From positions 17,481,917 through 17,545,916 of the forward strand of contig NC_092571.1 in NCBI RefSeq assembly GCF_037975245.1: a stretch of DNA of 64,000 bases, written 5' to 3'. This document shows positions 50,560 to 61,825 of the stretch, piece after piece. Every line of letters begins with the position of its first letter. Position 1 is the first letter of the stretch. The notes under the pieces were generated by a model. It was not told where the DNA came from. It saw only the letters and a list, made by a program, of their open reading frames with translations, and did not search any database. The stretch comes from Apostichopus japonicus. Taxonomy: Eukaryota > Echinodermata > Holothuroidea > Aspidochirotida > Stichopodidae. Position numbers and translations under genes: made by a program.

Positions 50560-50790
50560 GCTAATACAAATATATACTGTATTCTCATGTCATGCTTCGG
50601 AGCACTCGTACTGACAGTATAAACAGTTCCTAACCTTTATCTGATTCTAATGCTAATACCACTCTATACTGTCCTCTCATATCATGCTTCAAAGCACACA
50701 CTCTGTCAGTATGAACAGTTTAGCCTTTATCTGATTCTAATGCTTATACCACTCTTTACTATTACTCTCATCATGCTTCAAAGAACTCGA
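50560..50790. repeat. ~90 bp tandem repeat, three copies
   Basis: TCATGCTTCAAAGCAC-like blocks at about 50590, 50682 and 50769 are each followed by CTGACAGTATGAACAGTT-like and CTTTATCTGATTCTAATGCT-like blocks. A related copy lies alone at 9240-9360 in the other gene's intron (CTAATACCACTGTTA ... ATGCTTCAAAGCACTTGTAC), so this is a dispersed family. Confidence 0.75.
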
Positions 50791-50867
50791 CTTCATCTAG
50801 TAAACTTTTGAAATAAAACTTATAACTTTCCAAATCATCACTTAAAGATTGCAATAGTCATGCTCAC

Positions 50868-51091
50868 CTGGCCACTTTTAATATTTTCAGCACAGGAGCG
50901 GCTGTACTCTGGCAAGCACATAACTTTCTCCAGCCAGGCCACCACCATACTGGCCTTCCATTGCATCATGGGTAATGTCTTACACTCTTCCGCTAATTTG
51001 TCTTTATCGCTCTCCTGGAGGGCGAAGAGGTCGATCACGCTACCCTGGGACGAAGTGGTTAGGGAACACATGGAGACCGTGGGAGTATCCG
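50868..51091 (-). CDS. KAZN: Kazrin exon: linker and first half of SAM1
   Basis: Acceptor TTTCTGCAG, donor GTGAGC. It starts ADTPTVSMCSLTTSSQGSV, then a Glu/Lys-rich helix, then MQWKASMVVAWLEKVMCLPE and YSRSCAENIKSGQ. Vertebrate kazrin has WKAGTVQAWLEVVMAMPMY then CAENVKSGK. Entry after one base and exit in phase 0 agree with both neighbours. Confidence 0.95.
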
Positions 51092-51624
51092 CTGCAGAAA
51101 CGAAGAATAACACAATGAAATCAATTCAGAAGAGAAAGAAAAAACACAGAAACAGGTGTTTCACCGTTCATTGCCTTAAAGACTTAATCCAGAGACAAGT
51201 GAACGAACGGAGACTGATCGTATTCTGTGTTTCCATAAACTTCAACATTTCAGGCAGAGATTTGATCACCTAAAGTGACAGATAACCTTTATCTAAATAC
51301 ATTACCTTTCTTATCATGTACAAATCTATCAACTACAAATTGCAGTTTTTAAAGGTAGTCAGTATAGACCCCAACTTATAGCATGCTAGAAGTTTTCTAA
51401 AGAGTACTTTCCTGGAGGTCTTTAACTCTCCAAATTGTTCTCAGACATTTTTAAGGAACACACAAGATGACTGAATGTCCCAGTGAGGGAAATTTCCTCA
51501 AAGGGTTGTAATCAAAACAGGTTTAAGAATTTGGACCAAAGGTGACCATATTTGAATATCTAGCATATTTGGGGCCAATACAGCACATACCTTTAATTAA
51601 ACATCTTCTTACAAACCCACTTAC

Positions 51625-51813
51625 CATCAAATATTATGGATTCCAATAACGGTCTATTTTTCCTTCCGAATATCTTCGAGAGCGAGTTGAATTTTTTCGG
51701 TTTCTTCTTCTTCTTCTGCTTCGGCGAGCCATCTGCGCTGCAATCTTCCGTCGATCGCGATATCGGTATCGCCGACAGTAGCATCTCGCGACTCTCGCTA
51801 TCTGTTGAGGGAG
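51625..51813 (-). CDS. KAZN: Kazrin exon: linker with basic KKKKK cluster
   Basis: It encodes STDSESREMLLSAIPISRS, then SPKQKKKKKPKKFNSLSKI and FGRKNRPLLESIIFD. Vertebrate kazrin has KRKKKKEKMGFGSISRVFAR in the same position. The basic cluster could act as a nuclear localisation or lipid-binding signal, by family analogy. Two acceptors 12 bp apart (exon beginning at 51813 or 51801 on the minus strand) both keep phase; the outer one has the better pyrimidine tract. Donor GTAAGT at 51624; exit phase 1. Confidence 0.88.
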
Positions 51814-54800
51814 CTTCCGAAACAAAAGGGAAGAAACAAAAAGGAGCAAATGAATGTACAGAAATTTTGTCCTTCTCCGGTATGGAATTTTTATTTCGTT
51901 CATGCAATGAGTTAGGAAGACTTTTTGCTCTTTGATGGAAGTATTTTTTTGCTTTGCTTATTTCTTTCACAGAAAATTCACGGAAATGTTGAAAATGTTT
52001 AACAATATTTTGGAAAGTTGTACAAAGTTACGAACCCTGTAAATCTGCAAAACCATTTATTACCGAACATGACTAAGAAATGAGCAGAGTTGTGCTCAAT
52101 TAACAACATCTCCATTATCTTTATAAGAGCAGCCTTCCTCATCGTAAAGTTTGTGTTAGGATGAAATTTCTCCTTTCTAGTTGCCACTAATTTTCTTGTT
52201 TCTTGTCAAATATTTTTAGTACTTACATTTCCTTTTATTCCTTACAGACACCTGAGTGGAGAGATTCATACCTTTAATTGTACTCATGAAAGCCTTTTTT
52301 TGCTGATGCGTATAGGTTGATTTTTGTTGGGATGATGATAAGAGAATATTGGTTGGGGGAGGGGGAAGGGGAGGGGGGTGAGAAGGGAGAGGACAACAAA
52401 GACAGGGACAATTACAGTTCTGTAAATTCACATAATGACCAAATATCGTATGGTTACGGTTCCTTCTGGTAAACAAGGTATTTCTCTATCTCTCACAGTT
52501 TATGAATACACTCACTGACGTACAGTAACATACATAGAAAAAAAATCTTTTGTGCTGTACAAGGTCAACAGGAATAACAACTTAAGTTATAATGTTTTGA
52601 GTGCAACACTCATATACTTTACTATTAGTAATAATAATACTACTACAACTACTACAGTGCTTTCAGCCATATATAACAAACCACAGTTCCTTATAGGCAG
52701 GAACCAGCAGAATTTGGAATTATTTTTTGTAAATAAAAACAACAACAACAAAAGGGCATGAATTATTATATGAAAAGCAACATTGATCAGGTTCTTGGTG
52801 TAATCTTGGTCAATTTTGAAAAATATTAAAAATAAAAAAAAATTGAAAAAAAAAGGTGCAGAGATAGGAATGGGGTAGATGACCCTTTATGCTTCTTCGG
52901 CTGCTGTTTGGATGATTTTAAATCAGAATGGAGCAGAAGCTTATGACTGGTTAACAAACATAGTGGGAAAAAAAACAAGAAGGGGGGGGGGGGGATCATG
53001 GGTTACATTTTGTATTACATTTACATTATAAACACACATTTTATTTTAAGCAATGCATATCGCCACTGGAAGACATGGTTTAGGTGGCCAACAAGGTAAT
53101 TGCAGAGGAAATCATCTCTTTGACTTTCAGTGTGAATATCTCCTCACTGACCTGTCCAACGGTATTTCACTGTGTTTGACTATGTTACCACTACCTTTGA
53201 CTGTGTGAAGTCATCAGAACTGCTGACATATGGCTGAGAAACCTGACATGTAGCAGAACTGTATCAAGTACACTCACTGACTTATTACAGACTCGTAGTA
53301 AGTCCAGGATCTTACTCCTGCAAAGTTGCCAGTATTTTGGACTTGGCTGGGCGGACTTGAGTTGGTAGGCATACTCATAGCAGTTTGAAAAATGGCGATA
53401 AAAGGTCCGATGCAAAATTCAGTTACTTTTACTATTGCTAGATTCCAGGGGCATTCGATTCATACTCATACTGTACTGTACTTAATATAACAAAGAGAAT
53501 TCTACTTGTGCATACATATACTTCTACATACATATTGCTGTCACCATGGTAATGAAATCAGGCTGACTAACCTCTGAATATCACCTAACTACACCTTGTA
53601 TCTTGAAATGATCTCAAAACTACCTAAAGAAGGAATCATGAAAATACTGGCACAAATCCTCCCAGGTGCATGATTTGTCCCTCGGCATAAACTCTAACAA
53701 GGTCTTTTTTTCCTCCCGTTATAATAATCCTTCCCCCATTAAACAGTTAAAATCTTAACACCATCTGTAAAGGTGTCATCTTAAATTTATTGTTTTATAC
53801 TTTCCCATCTGATTTGATATTACTTAATACAACTACTTCCCATCATGTCATACTTCCATATCGTTTCTTGTTCTATTCAAAGGCAAAAAGTTAGACCAAC
53901 CAAAGGAGACAAGATCAATAAACACAAATTTGAATCGTATATTAGTTGCTGATGAAGGGACACTAATATGTCACATCAAGTTTATGTTAATTAACAATGA
54001 TGGTGCTCAGATTCTTCACTTCATTCAGTATTTTTTTTTTTAATTTAAGGATGTTTCTTTTAACAAATAAAAAACAAAAGCAAAAATTGAACTAAAAATG
54101 GTAAAGCAAATTTTGTCACGGAAGGGTGAAATAATGGTGGGGGTTGAGTGGTGTAGAAGGTAGAATAAATAGGTGAGTGTAGATGAGGTAAGATAAGTGA
54201 CGCAAGTGGGGTTCTGTGTACCCTCACCTCTCAGGCCAACAAAAGAAAAGTTACTCCATCTTTTCCCTGAATGATGTGAGGAAAAAGATGGGGATATGGA
54301 ATATGGTTTATAAAATACTTTGAATTTGTGAGAAAAATATCGTCATTCCCTCCTTCCCCTCCTCCTATCCCTTCCCCTAACAATGGGGAGTTGGATCCTA
54401 CCATAACAAAATGGCCCTACCTTGAACAGTTGAACCCGACCTCAACAGTTGAAAGGTGATTTCTGGGCTTGTATCAATTTACTCTACTAACTCTACTTAA
54501 GGCAACATCACTGAAACTGGTCCATACATGATCCCTTGACTCAAATCATAATATGATCAATATTTAAAACATACAAATCTACCCACGGTATGGTTCAAGT
54601 CAAGAGATTTTACTAAAATTTCTGAACTTCCTTCTTTGTGAAAAAAAAAGATAAACTCATAGCAAAAGCTGCTAAAAGGAGCTTGTAGGGGTGAAACCAC
54701 CCAGTATTAGTGGTAGATACCTTATGGTTGGACCCCTCTCCATCCCTCTTCCATCCCTGCCCTTATTTCATATGCCTATTACATTCTTCTTACCTGACAT

Positions 54801-55373
54801 GAAAGACTGGGTGCTTCTGTCAGAGCTAAAAGTGGTGAAACCACCCAGTATTAGTGGTAGATACCTTTATGGTTGGACCCTGCTTCATCCCTCTTCCATC
54901 CCTGCCCTTACTTCATATGCATATTACATTATTCTTACCTGACATGAAAGACTGGGTGCTTCTGGCAGAGCTGGGAGGGGTGAAGCCATCCGGGAGCTGA
55001 TTGTAGATACCTTTATGGTTGGACCCCGCTTCATCCCTCTTCCATCCCTGCCCTTACTTCATATGCATATTACATTCTTCTTACCTGACATGAAAGACTG
55101 GGTGCTTCTGTCAGAGCTAAGAGTGTTGAAACCACCCAGTATTAGTGGTAGATACCTTTATGGTTGGACCCCTCTCCATCCCTCCTCCATCCCTGCCCTT
55201 ACTTCATATGCATATTACATTCTTCTTACCTGACATGAAAGACTGGGTGCTTCTGGCAGAGCTTGTAGTGTGAAACCACCCAGTATTAGTGGTAGATACC
55301 TTTATGGTTGGACCCCTCTCCATCCCTCCTCCATCCCTGCCCTTACTTCATATGCATATTACATTCTTCTTAC
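51814..55373 (-). other. Kazrin intron with exon-derived tandem array
   Basis: 3.56 kb. It contains poly-G at 52981-52994, T/A-rich stretches and the 145 bp array 54681-55373. Vertebrate kazrin has additional linker sequence here, but the flanking exons already join in phase and I see no intervening exon. Confidence 0.6.
54681..55373 (-). repeat. ~145 bp tandem array copying a kazrin exon tail and its splice donor
   Basis: The sequence CTTACCTGACATGAAAGAC (on the minus strand the exon end CATGTCAG plus donor GTAAG) occurs at the real exon border (55371) and again with tacct at 55227, 55082, 54936 and 54791; a partial unit starts at 54681. Each unit copies about 75 bp of exon tail plus about 70 bp of intron. 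One unit (~54940-55024) keeps the reading frame of the exon tail; the others carry a replaced segment (CCACCCAGTATTAGTGGTA) with a stop codon in that frame. The array thus presents about four decoy donors downstream of the real one. Confidence 0.9.
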
Positions 55374-55587
55374 CTGACATGAAAGACTGGGTGCTTCTGG
55401 CAGAGCTTGGAGGGGTGAAGCCATCCGGGAGCTGATTGTATACACCTTTATGGTTGGATGATACGTGACCGTCTTGGGTAGAGTTTGATTCTAGACTGCT
55501 CTGACTGGCAGAGACCGGCGTGCTGGTTACGGTGATGTGCGGCATCGACACGGAATTGTGCATGTCTACCATTAAGAGTTTCCTCAT
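55374..55587 (-). CDS. KAZN: Kazrin exon: Ser/Thr-rich linker
   Basis: Acceptor CTCTTCCAG, then ATGAGGAAACTC in phase 0. It encodes 71 residues including SVSMPHITVTSTPVSASQSS and ending ARSTQSFMS. It ends after one base at donor GTAAGA. Low-complexity linker between the coiled coil and the basic cluster; vertebrate kazrin has a comparable Ser-rich stretch with weak similarity. Its 3' third has been amplified into the tandem array that follows. Confidence 0.85.
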
Positions 55588-56334
55588 CTGGAAGAGAATA
55601 AAAAATATTTACTGATATTTACAGTATAAGCAGAAAAAGAAAAATGGTACATTTTAACGATAAAAGTATCATCTCTTGTTTTTAGTTTTCATCTATCACA
55701 ATATTAAACATGATCTTCAGGGGGGGGGGGAACACTGGTATACAATGTAACACAATGAAGGTCATCGTGTAAGAGACAGGAAACAGAAAAAGATTTCGAC
55801 ACCGAGTTCCTGTATGACGTAGATGGTGCACGATTTGTAAATGAACGCAAGTAACTTTTGGTAAACATCCATGAACTACTGTGGGAGAGAGTCCCACAAG
55901 TGTTTTCAAAATGACCCCAATGACCCCCCCCACTGGTGTACTCACGAATAAGAGGATACTTGGGCGAGTTTTTGTCGGAAACATGTTGAATATTTTATTT
56001 AACGAATGACCAGTAATGACATTAAGATAGCTTTCTAACTTCAGATTACTACTGAAAGTTAACCTTTGACTCAATTTCCAAGGATGGCTTTCATCAAATT
56101 CCACCGATAAACGTGTCAGAGCTTTAAATTCTGTTCGCCGTTTCCACACTTATCGAGATGCACACGATTAAGAATAGTACTCAAGTTTCCCTCAAAGGCA
56201 AACAGAGATCCTAGGGAACCGTTCCGATCGAATTAGTTGAAAATTAATCCATGCAAAAAACGAACGATGTAGACACTTTGAGTGAAAGAATGAGAAGGAC
56301 GGGCATTGACCGGAGGGGCCGGTCATTGAGGGCG

Positions 56335-56538
56335 CACAGTGATAAAAGGTTACCAGTTCCTTCTAGGCACTGTAGAACGAGGGTGCTAAGGTTCTGGGGA
56401 GACAGTGATAAAAGGTTACCAGTTCCTTCTAGGCACGGTAGAACGAGGGAGCTAAGGTTCTGGGGAGACAGTGATAAAAGGTTACCAGTTCCTTCTAGGC
56501 ACGGTAGAACGAGGGAGCTAAGGTTGTGGGGAGACAGG
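56335..56538. repeat. 66 bp minisatellite, three copies
   Basis: GACAGTGATAAAAGGTTACC begins each unit, with AGTTCCTTCTAGGCAC and AGAACGAGGGAGCTAAGG inside. As 66 is a multiple of three, a plus-strand frame stays open across it as a 22-residue repeat (SDKRLPVPSRHGRTRELRFW...). It lies in a kazrin intron, antisense to the gene. I do not treat the frame as a gene. Confidence 0.9.
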
Positions 56539-56645
56539 TAAGCGAGGAAGGAAGTAAATCAAAATCTAGTTTTAAACATTTCGTTAATTATCGTCAAAAA
56601 ATGCTCTTTGTAAATAGAAAGGCGCGAACTGTTTGCAATCTTCAC

Positions 56646-56953
56646 CTTGAGTATTTCTTCCTGCAAATTTTCGTTTTCTCTTTGTTTCTGGTCGAGTTGG
56701 TTCCTGAGGGTGACAGACCTCTCTGCCGCCTCTCGGGCTCTCTTTAGGATCTCCCAGTGATCTTTCTCCACCTCCTCTTTCTCCTGGGTGACTTGTTTCA
56801 GTTTGCTCTCTGATTCTGCCATCCTCTCCTCGTAGTTTCTCATAAAGTCTCTCATCTCCTCCTCCTTCGCCTCTAAGGTGCAGTAGAGTTGCTTCATCTG
56901 GTTCAACAGATCCACTTTTTCTCCTTTTAACCGCTTTCTGTCATTCTTCATTA
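56646..56953 (-). CDS. KAZN: Kazrin exon: main coiled coil
   Basis: Acceptor TTGTGCAG, donor GTGAAG. It begins MKNDRKRLKGEKVDLLNQMK and continues QLYCTLEAKEEEMRDFMRNYE, closely matching vertebrate MKADRKRLKGEKTDLVSQMQ / QLYATLESREEQLRDFIRNYE. Heptad-rich Glu/Lys/Leu sequence runs to the end of the exon. Two bases complete a codon from the upstream exon, and it ends in phase 0. This coiled-coil region in kazrin supports dimerisation and partner binding. Confidence 0.96.
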
Positions 56954-58651
56954 CTGCACAAAAGCAAACAAAGTAGAGATTATTAACAAAATAAAACAAG
57001 AAAGCTTTCTTTACTGCCAGGGCAAACTACCGTAATCCAGTTTCAAAGTTACATGCTGACAAAGACCTTATAACATCTTATTAATATATGCTAATATATG
57101 CGATATCATATTAATTATACTAATTAATACAATTGGCAAGGAATACAAAGCAATTTGGCCCCACCACCTTTTGAGAAGAAGTTTCTTGATACTTTCGAAA
57201 GACCTTAACAACTTTTCAATTAAAGCACCGACCGCCTTACACCCCCGCCCCCCCCCTTCCACCACCCCGAACCTCCATGTTTTGGCTTGTCATCTTAAAA
57301 AGGACATGATCCTATGCGAACTACTAACTTGAATCAAAAATGTAACTGTATTACAGTAACATTGGAAGAGAGTTACAGTAAATCTGCAAATTTTGTGTTC
57401 ATTTTGAAGATCATATATTGCTTTACTACCCAAGATGCATCTAAATGAAATTGCAATATGTATGGGTGGAAAGAAACCATGGCTGACTAAAACAATATAT
57501 ATGTCACCTGAAAACCCCAGATTACAGACAAGATACATATTGAAAACTAAACCACTAATTCCTACCCTTGCAACAGAGTGACATAATAGTGGCAACCATA
57601 CAATGACTCTACTGGGGGTGGGGTGGGGGGGTGTAAATGCACTCTATCATTGTTCTTAAATTGTGGCCTATTGTGGCCTAATAACAAAAAACTTCCCCCA
57701 AAACCAAAACTAAAACCGAAACTGAGACCAAAACTAAAACCAAAACATACTTGGAAACCAACACTAGGGTAGTTGCCAAATGACTCCCTGTGAAAAACAA
57801 TACACTGCTTGTATGGCATTGTTCTTTAAAACAGTGAAACTTGCTTGCATTTTGCAGGTTTCACAAATTATTACCGATTGGACAACGATTATCTTGCAAA
57901 CTACACATATTTTTTGGAAGAGAAACAAAGATGACTATTTTCTAGGACTGTTAGTTTCATTTTCAACCACCAGATGCCCGTTAACGCTTCTCGACTTTAC
58001 TGCAAGTTTGAAGCAAAAAAATGAATGAGTTGCGGTGATTTATTAAACATGGATAAATGACAGTCTATGTAAATGATCCCCTCTTTCCCTGTAAGACACA
58101 GCTTGGAATTTCCCATCGAATTTGCCAACCTCTGTGTAGCTATAAATCTTCTAAGATTTTAAATGTTTGGAATTTCTTGTCAGGGCTTGAAGAATCCTTT
58201 TAAATGCCAGAGATACACACATGGCAATGGGATTAACACCTGCATGAGTCAAGGGTTGTGGGAGTGAAACATTCTTCAAATGTAGAATCCTCATGGTTAA
58301 AGCTGTTTACTAAACAGAATTTCGAACAATCTGATGTAGGCTACGTCCCTGTCTCTTTGAGAAATCTTTATAAAATGGAGGCTTCAGCTGCAAAATTGTG
58401 CTACAGTATATTTTGCAAGCCCTGAAACGATGTTGAACGATTTTCAACTTTTTAAGTTGTACTGCACATGCATGCTATAGATTTATGTATCGTACAGTAG
58501 GCCTACTCTAGGAATGTTTTTATGTTGTAATATTCTGTTTGCTGGTGGAGGGTGGGGGCGGGGGGGGGAGGAGGGTCATTTTATACTTCCAAGGGTAATA
58601 AAGTCCCTCTAGAAATATATGTGGCTGTAACCCTACCAGACATGATGAGCG

Positions 58652-58768
58652 CAGGCATTGATTTGAGATCAGGCATTGATTTGAGATCAGGCATTGATTT
58701 GAGATCAGGCATTGATTTGAGATCAGGCATTGATTTGAGATCAGGCATTGATTTGAGATCAGGCACTG
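58652..58768. repeat. 18 bp minisatellite, six to seven copies
   Basis: AGGCATTGATTTGAGATC repeats with one change (ACTGATCTGATC) in the last unit. The unit length is a multiple of three, so both strands show open frames of six-residue repeats. Confidence 0.95.
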
Positions 58769-61289
58769 ATCTGATCCATTTGATCCAGGCCACCGAGTCT
58801 GGGTAGCATTAATTGAAAGGATCGTTTCTTTCCTTAATTTATTTATGAGAAGCTCTTTCAAGTTATTCTAGAAGATACAACAGTGGACAGTAAACTTACA
58901 GTATGTATGGCAATTGTTCTTTTTTACAGTTCAGACTTTATCATTTATTATAAATAAAGATCAATTTTGCTTTGGTAAAAGATGGCTTCTTGTGTATTAA
59001 ATACAGGAAAATATAAAAGGTGTCTGTTAGAAGAAATTTTCAAGACTATTAAAAATTATCAAAATTTAACTTCACTACTCTACAGCATAGCAACCTCCTG
59101 GATGCAAGAAGACTGTTTAACAGCTACTGGGTGAAACTTTTTTTTATTGTATTTCTTCCTTCTTTTTCTTCTGAGTTCCAAATGTGAAATTTATATAATT
59201 ACAGTACTGCAGAGGTCATGTGACAACCCAAGCTGACATTTCCAAGCTATTCCTCAACTTCAAGACTTTTTTTCAGAGGATTGAAATTGGTTCTATCAAT
59301 ATTTTATGAATGTTCACAAAGAAAAAAAAACTTTGTACCACCCTGGGGACCCTCTCCAATAAGCCTTATTAAAGGCTAGCACATTTCACACTTGAAATGT
59401 ATACCGGCTCATTGCATGAATAAATAATCTTGTCTTTCGCATGGTATTTGCCATCAAGTGATCTTTAGCATTTAAAACTCGTCTAGTTGCCCGTCTTGGT
59501 GCCTGCAAAGAAGTTATTTTGCAGCACTTCTTTTCATTTTTGCACTTTTCAAAATTCCCAGTATATCACTAACAATTCTCAACAACAACAAGTGTCTTAT
59601 CCTCTGTCTCTGGAGAAATCAAAAATTGATTACGAAGCTATTATGATTTCTAAATACCTTCAATTCATCAAGAATATCAATTTATTCTAGGGATGATTTC
59701 TATAATAGGTTTCTCTTTTTTCTTTCTTCTTTTTCTTCAAATGTCTGGCTATTTTCCACCATCTCTCTGTTTTGTCATTGAGACACTGAAGAAAATTTGG
59801 GATTTATCAAATTTTGATTTTGAACCTGCCAAGGGTTCCTCTCTGTAAAAGACTTTAGTATCAGATGTATGTGTTTGTCATATATATTAAAGCTGAATGT
59901 ATGTAAGAAAACATTGTACCTCTCACTATGGAATCCAGCACCCTAAAAGCAGTTGATCCAATTCCTTCACACCCTTATCTAGCCTTCAGCAACCCTCTTG
60001 TCTGTCTACCTACCTACCTTCCCTCAATGATGCCAATGCACAACAAAATCAAATGTCATAAGGCTGCACATATCAGTGCAAATTTCAAAGAATAGTATAA
60101 GTATGTCCTCAAAAGTTAAGTAGGCCCTGCCCCTCTCTGTCCAACCCCCTCCATCCCTCCCACCCCTCACTGCCCCTCCCCCACTTGAACACATGTGCTT
60201 GTTCAATGTGTTACATTCTCACTTAGACTTTAGTCAACCGTTCCTCCACTACCATAGAATACGTTAGCCTTCTTTATAACCACCATGATGTCACATTAAT
60301 AAATTTCCCAGACCCCATATTGATTTTATCTCTGCCTTCAAGCTATCCGAGATCTCTTTAAGCATCGAGTATCCTATGCACATGCAACATATACTGTATT
60401 CCTGAGAGATTTACAACGTGTTTAGACATGTTTTTACAGCTTGTACTGCTTGGCTCCTGGTGGTTGGCGAGCCTCTGACGGCATTTCAAAGATTAATCTT
60501 CGACGAGAAGTTGGAAACGGTTGATCAGATCTACAGCATACCAAAGCTTAGGACTTTCTCCGAGTATCGAGGGAATCTTTTACTTTCGGAAGGAATGTTG
60601 GTTAAAAACATTTGAAAGTTAAATCCAATCAGCGAGAGCCAAAGAATGTAAAGTTTGAAAGCCTTTAATATTCCTCCTTTCAATTTCATCAGTGAACATT
60701 GCTTTAACATCAAAGTTGAATCATCCTCCATATTCTTCCTTCATATCCCTACCAATTATTCATATCACCTTACTTGCAAGGCCTTCCTGTGATATCATCA
60801 GTTCATAAATTTTTCTCAAAGAAAACCCTCATCATTTGCCTATCCACAACCTTATCCACTTCAATTCCCCCCCCCCCCCCACCTCTCTCCTCCCTATACC
60901 CTGAGTTTATCCTACCCCAAATATGTATAGGTAGTGTTGGCCATTTTCTCACACCAATTAATCGCCTTTCAGTGAGAGTTCAGATCAGTTGGGAGTGTAT
61001 GTACTGGCGTAGTCTCCATTTTTTTTTATCTCTTAACTTCCTCCACCTTCCCCCTACTTCCACCCCTTCCCTTCCCTTGTCCATCCCCATCTCCTACCTC
61101 GCGGCAGTTCATATAATTTTCTACGAGAGATGAGCTTGTTAAGTTTTCAAGGGAGAAACCGCCATCACACCCTAGTCAGCGAGTCCCTGTACTACCTTCA
61201 TGCCCCTCACCTTCATCCATATCCATTTCATATTTACTGCCGTCATTCGCTCCCTCAAATCTCACCCTACACAAAGCCTGACTACCAGG

Positions 61290-61610
61290 CGCGTAGCGAG
61301 GAATTTGCCAAGGGAGAGGCGAAACTGTAGGCAAACTACCCGAGCCGTAGATTCCGCATTGCAAACTATCTAAGCGTAGCGCCACCATTGGTTAGCGCAA
61401 AGCGTACAAGAAAATTTTGTCTGAAATTGCCTCCCAGATCGCTGGAAATGGCACTTCCCAGGCCTTGTAAGTTGCATCTTAGCATTTTCTCTTTTGAAAT
61501 TAATAGCGATATCATAAATACATACATACATACAAAAAAAAAAAAAAAAATGCTCAAGGGGGGGGGGGCTGCCCCCTTGGCCACCCCTTTGGCTAAGCGC
61601 CTGCTGACTA
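61290..61610. repeat. Dispersed GC-rich repeat, copy 3, next to a kazrin splice donor
   Basis: GGCGCGTAGCGAGGAATTTG (61289) precedes ACTATCTAAGCGTAGCGCC (61366), AGCGCAAAGCGTACAAGAAA, CCCAGATCGCTGGAAATGGC and a G-run/GCCCCCTTGGCC tail (61558-61590). It shares these blocks with 35655-35785 and 36067-36300. It ends within about 10-20 bases of the donor of the kazrin exon at 61616. Confidence 0.8.
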
Positions 61611-61615
61611 CTTAC

Positions 61616-61825
61616 TTGTGACGGCTTCTTTTACTTTGACCAGTTCGTGGTCTTTCTGTGTGAGTTGGTTTTTTAAGTCTTCCATGGTCGGGGGTGAATC
61701 CACGGGTGTACCCTCCACCGCTTTTATCTCTTTCACCTCCTCCTTCAGCCTCTTGTTTTCTTCTTCCATTTCAGAGAATTTTTCTCTCAGATCTTGGACC
61801 TCCTCGTCTTGCAGCATCTGCCATT
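61616..61825 (-). CDS. KAZN: Kazrin exon: N-terminal coiled coil (most upstream exon in the window)
   Basis: Donor GTAAGTAG; it exits after one base, which fits the exon at 56953. It reads MLQDEEVQDLREKFSEMEEE, NKRLKEEVKEIKAVEGTPVD and MEDLKNQLTQKDHELVKVKE, a heptad-rich coiled coil. The last segment corresponds to vertebrate LRVQLAQKEQELARAKEALQ. Two acceptors are possible on the minus strand: TTTTAAAG (exon from 61825) or GGCAG (from 61817). The upstream phase cannot be checked because the preceding exon is outside the window. Confidence 0.88.

Larger units (their letters stand above)
56954..61615 (-). other. Kazrin intron, 4.7 kb
   Basis: It contains poly-C near 57247-57258, a CAAAACTAAAAC-type run at 57695-57755, an 18 bp minisatellite (58652-58768), poly-C at 60867-60880 and copy 3 of the dispersed repeat (61290-61610). 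A plus-strand open segment at 60418-60615 is discussed under findings. No kazrin exon is recognised inside. Confidence 0.7.
45104..61825 (-). other. KAZN: Kazrin gene (partial: 10 exons; N-terminus beyond window)
   Basis: Ten exons on the minus strand join without a phase conflict and encode about 633 residues. The order is coiled coil, Ser-rich linker with a KKKKK basic cluster, and three SAM domains, as in vertebrate kazrin. Kazrin is a cytoplasmic scaffold related to the liprins. It was described as a periplakin-binding protein at cell junctions and has been linked to Rho regulation, desmosomes and endosome traffic. Exons upstream of 61825 lie outside the window, and the final exon downstream of 45104 is not certain. 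Introns range from about 440 bp to 4.7 kb and carry several tandem repeats. Confidence 0.95.

Noticed and set aside
54691-55233. Plus-strand frames with repeated FLPDMKDWVLLSEL-type segments
   Set aside because: Antisense translation of the kazrin-derived 145 bp repeat.
58520-58861. Open frames on both strands with six-residue repeats
   Set aside because: Produced by the 18 bp minisatellite, whose length is a multiple of three.
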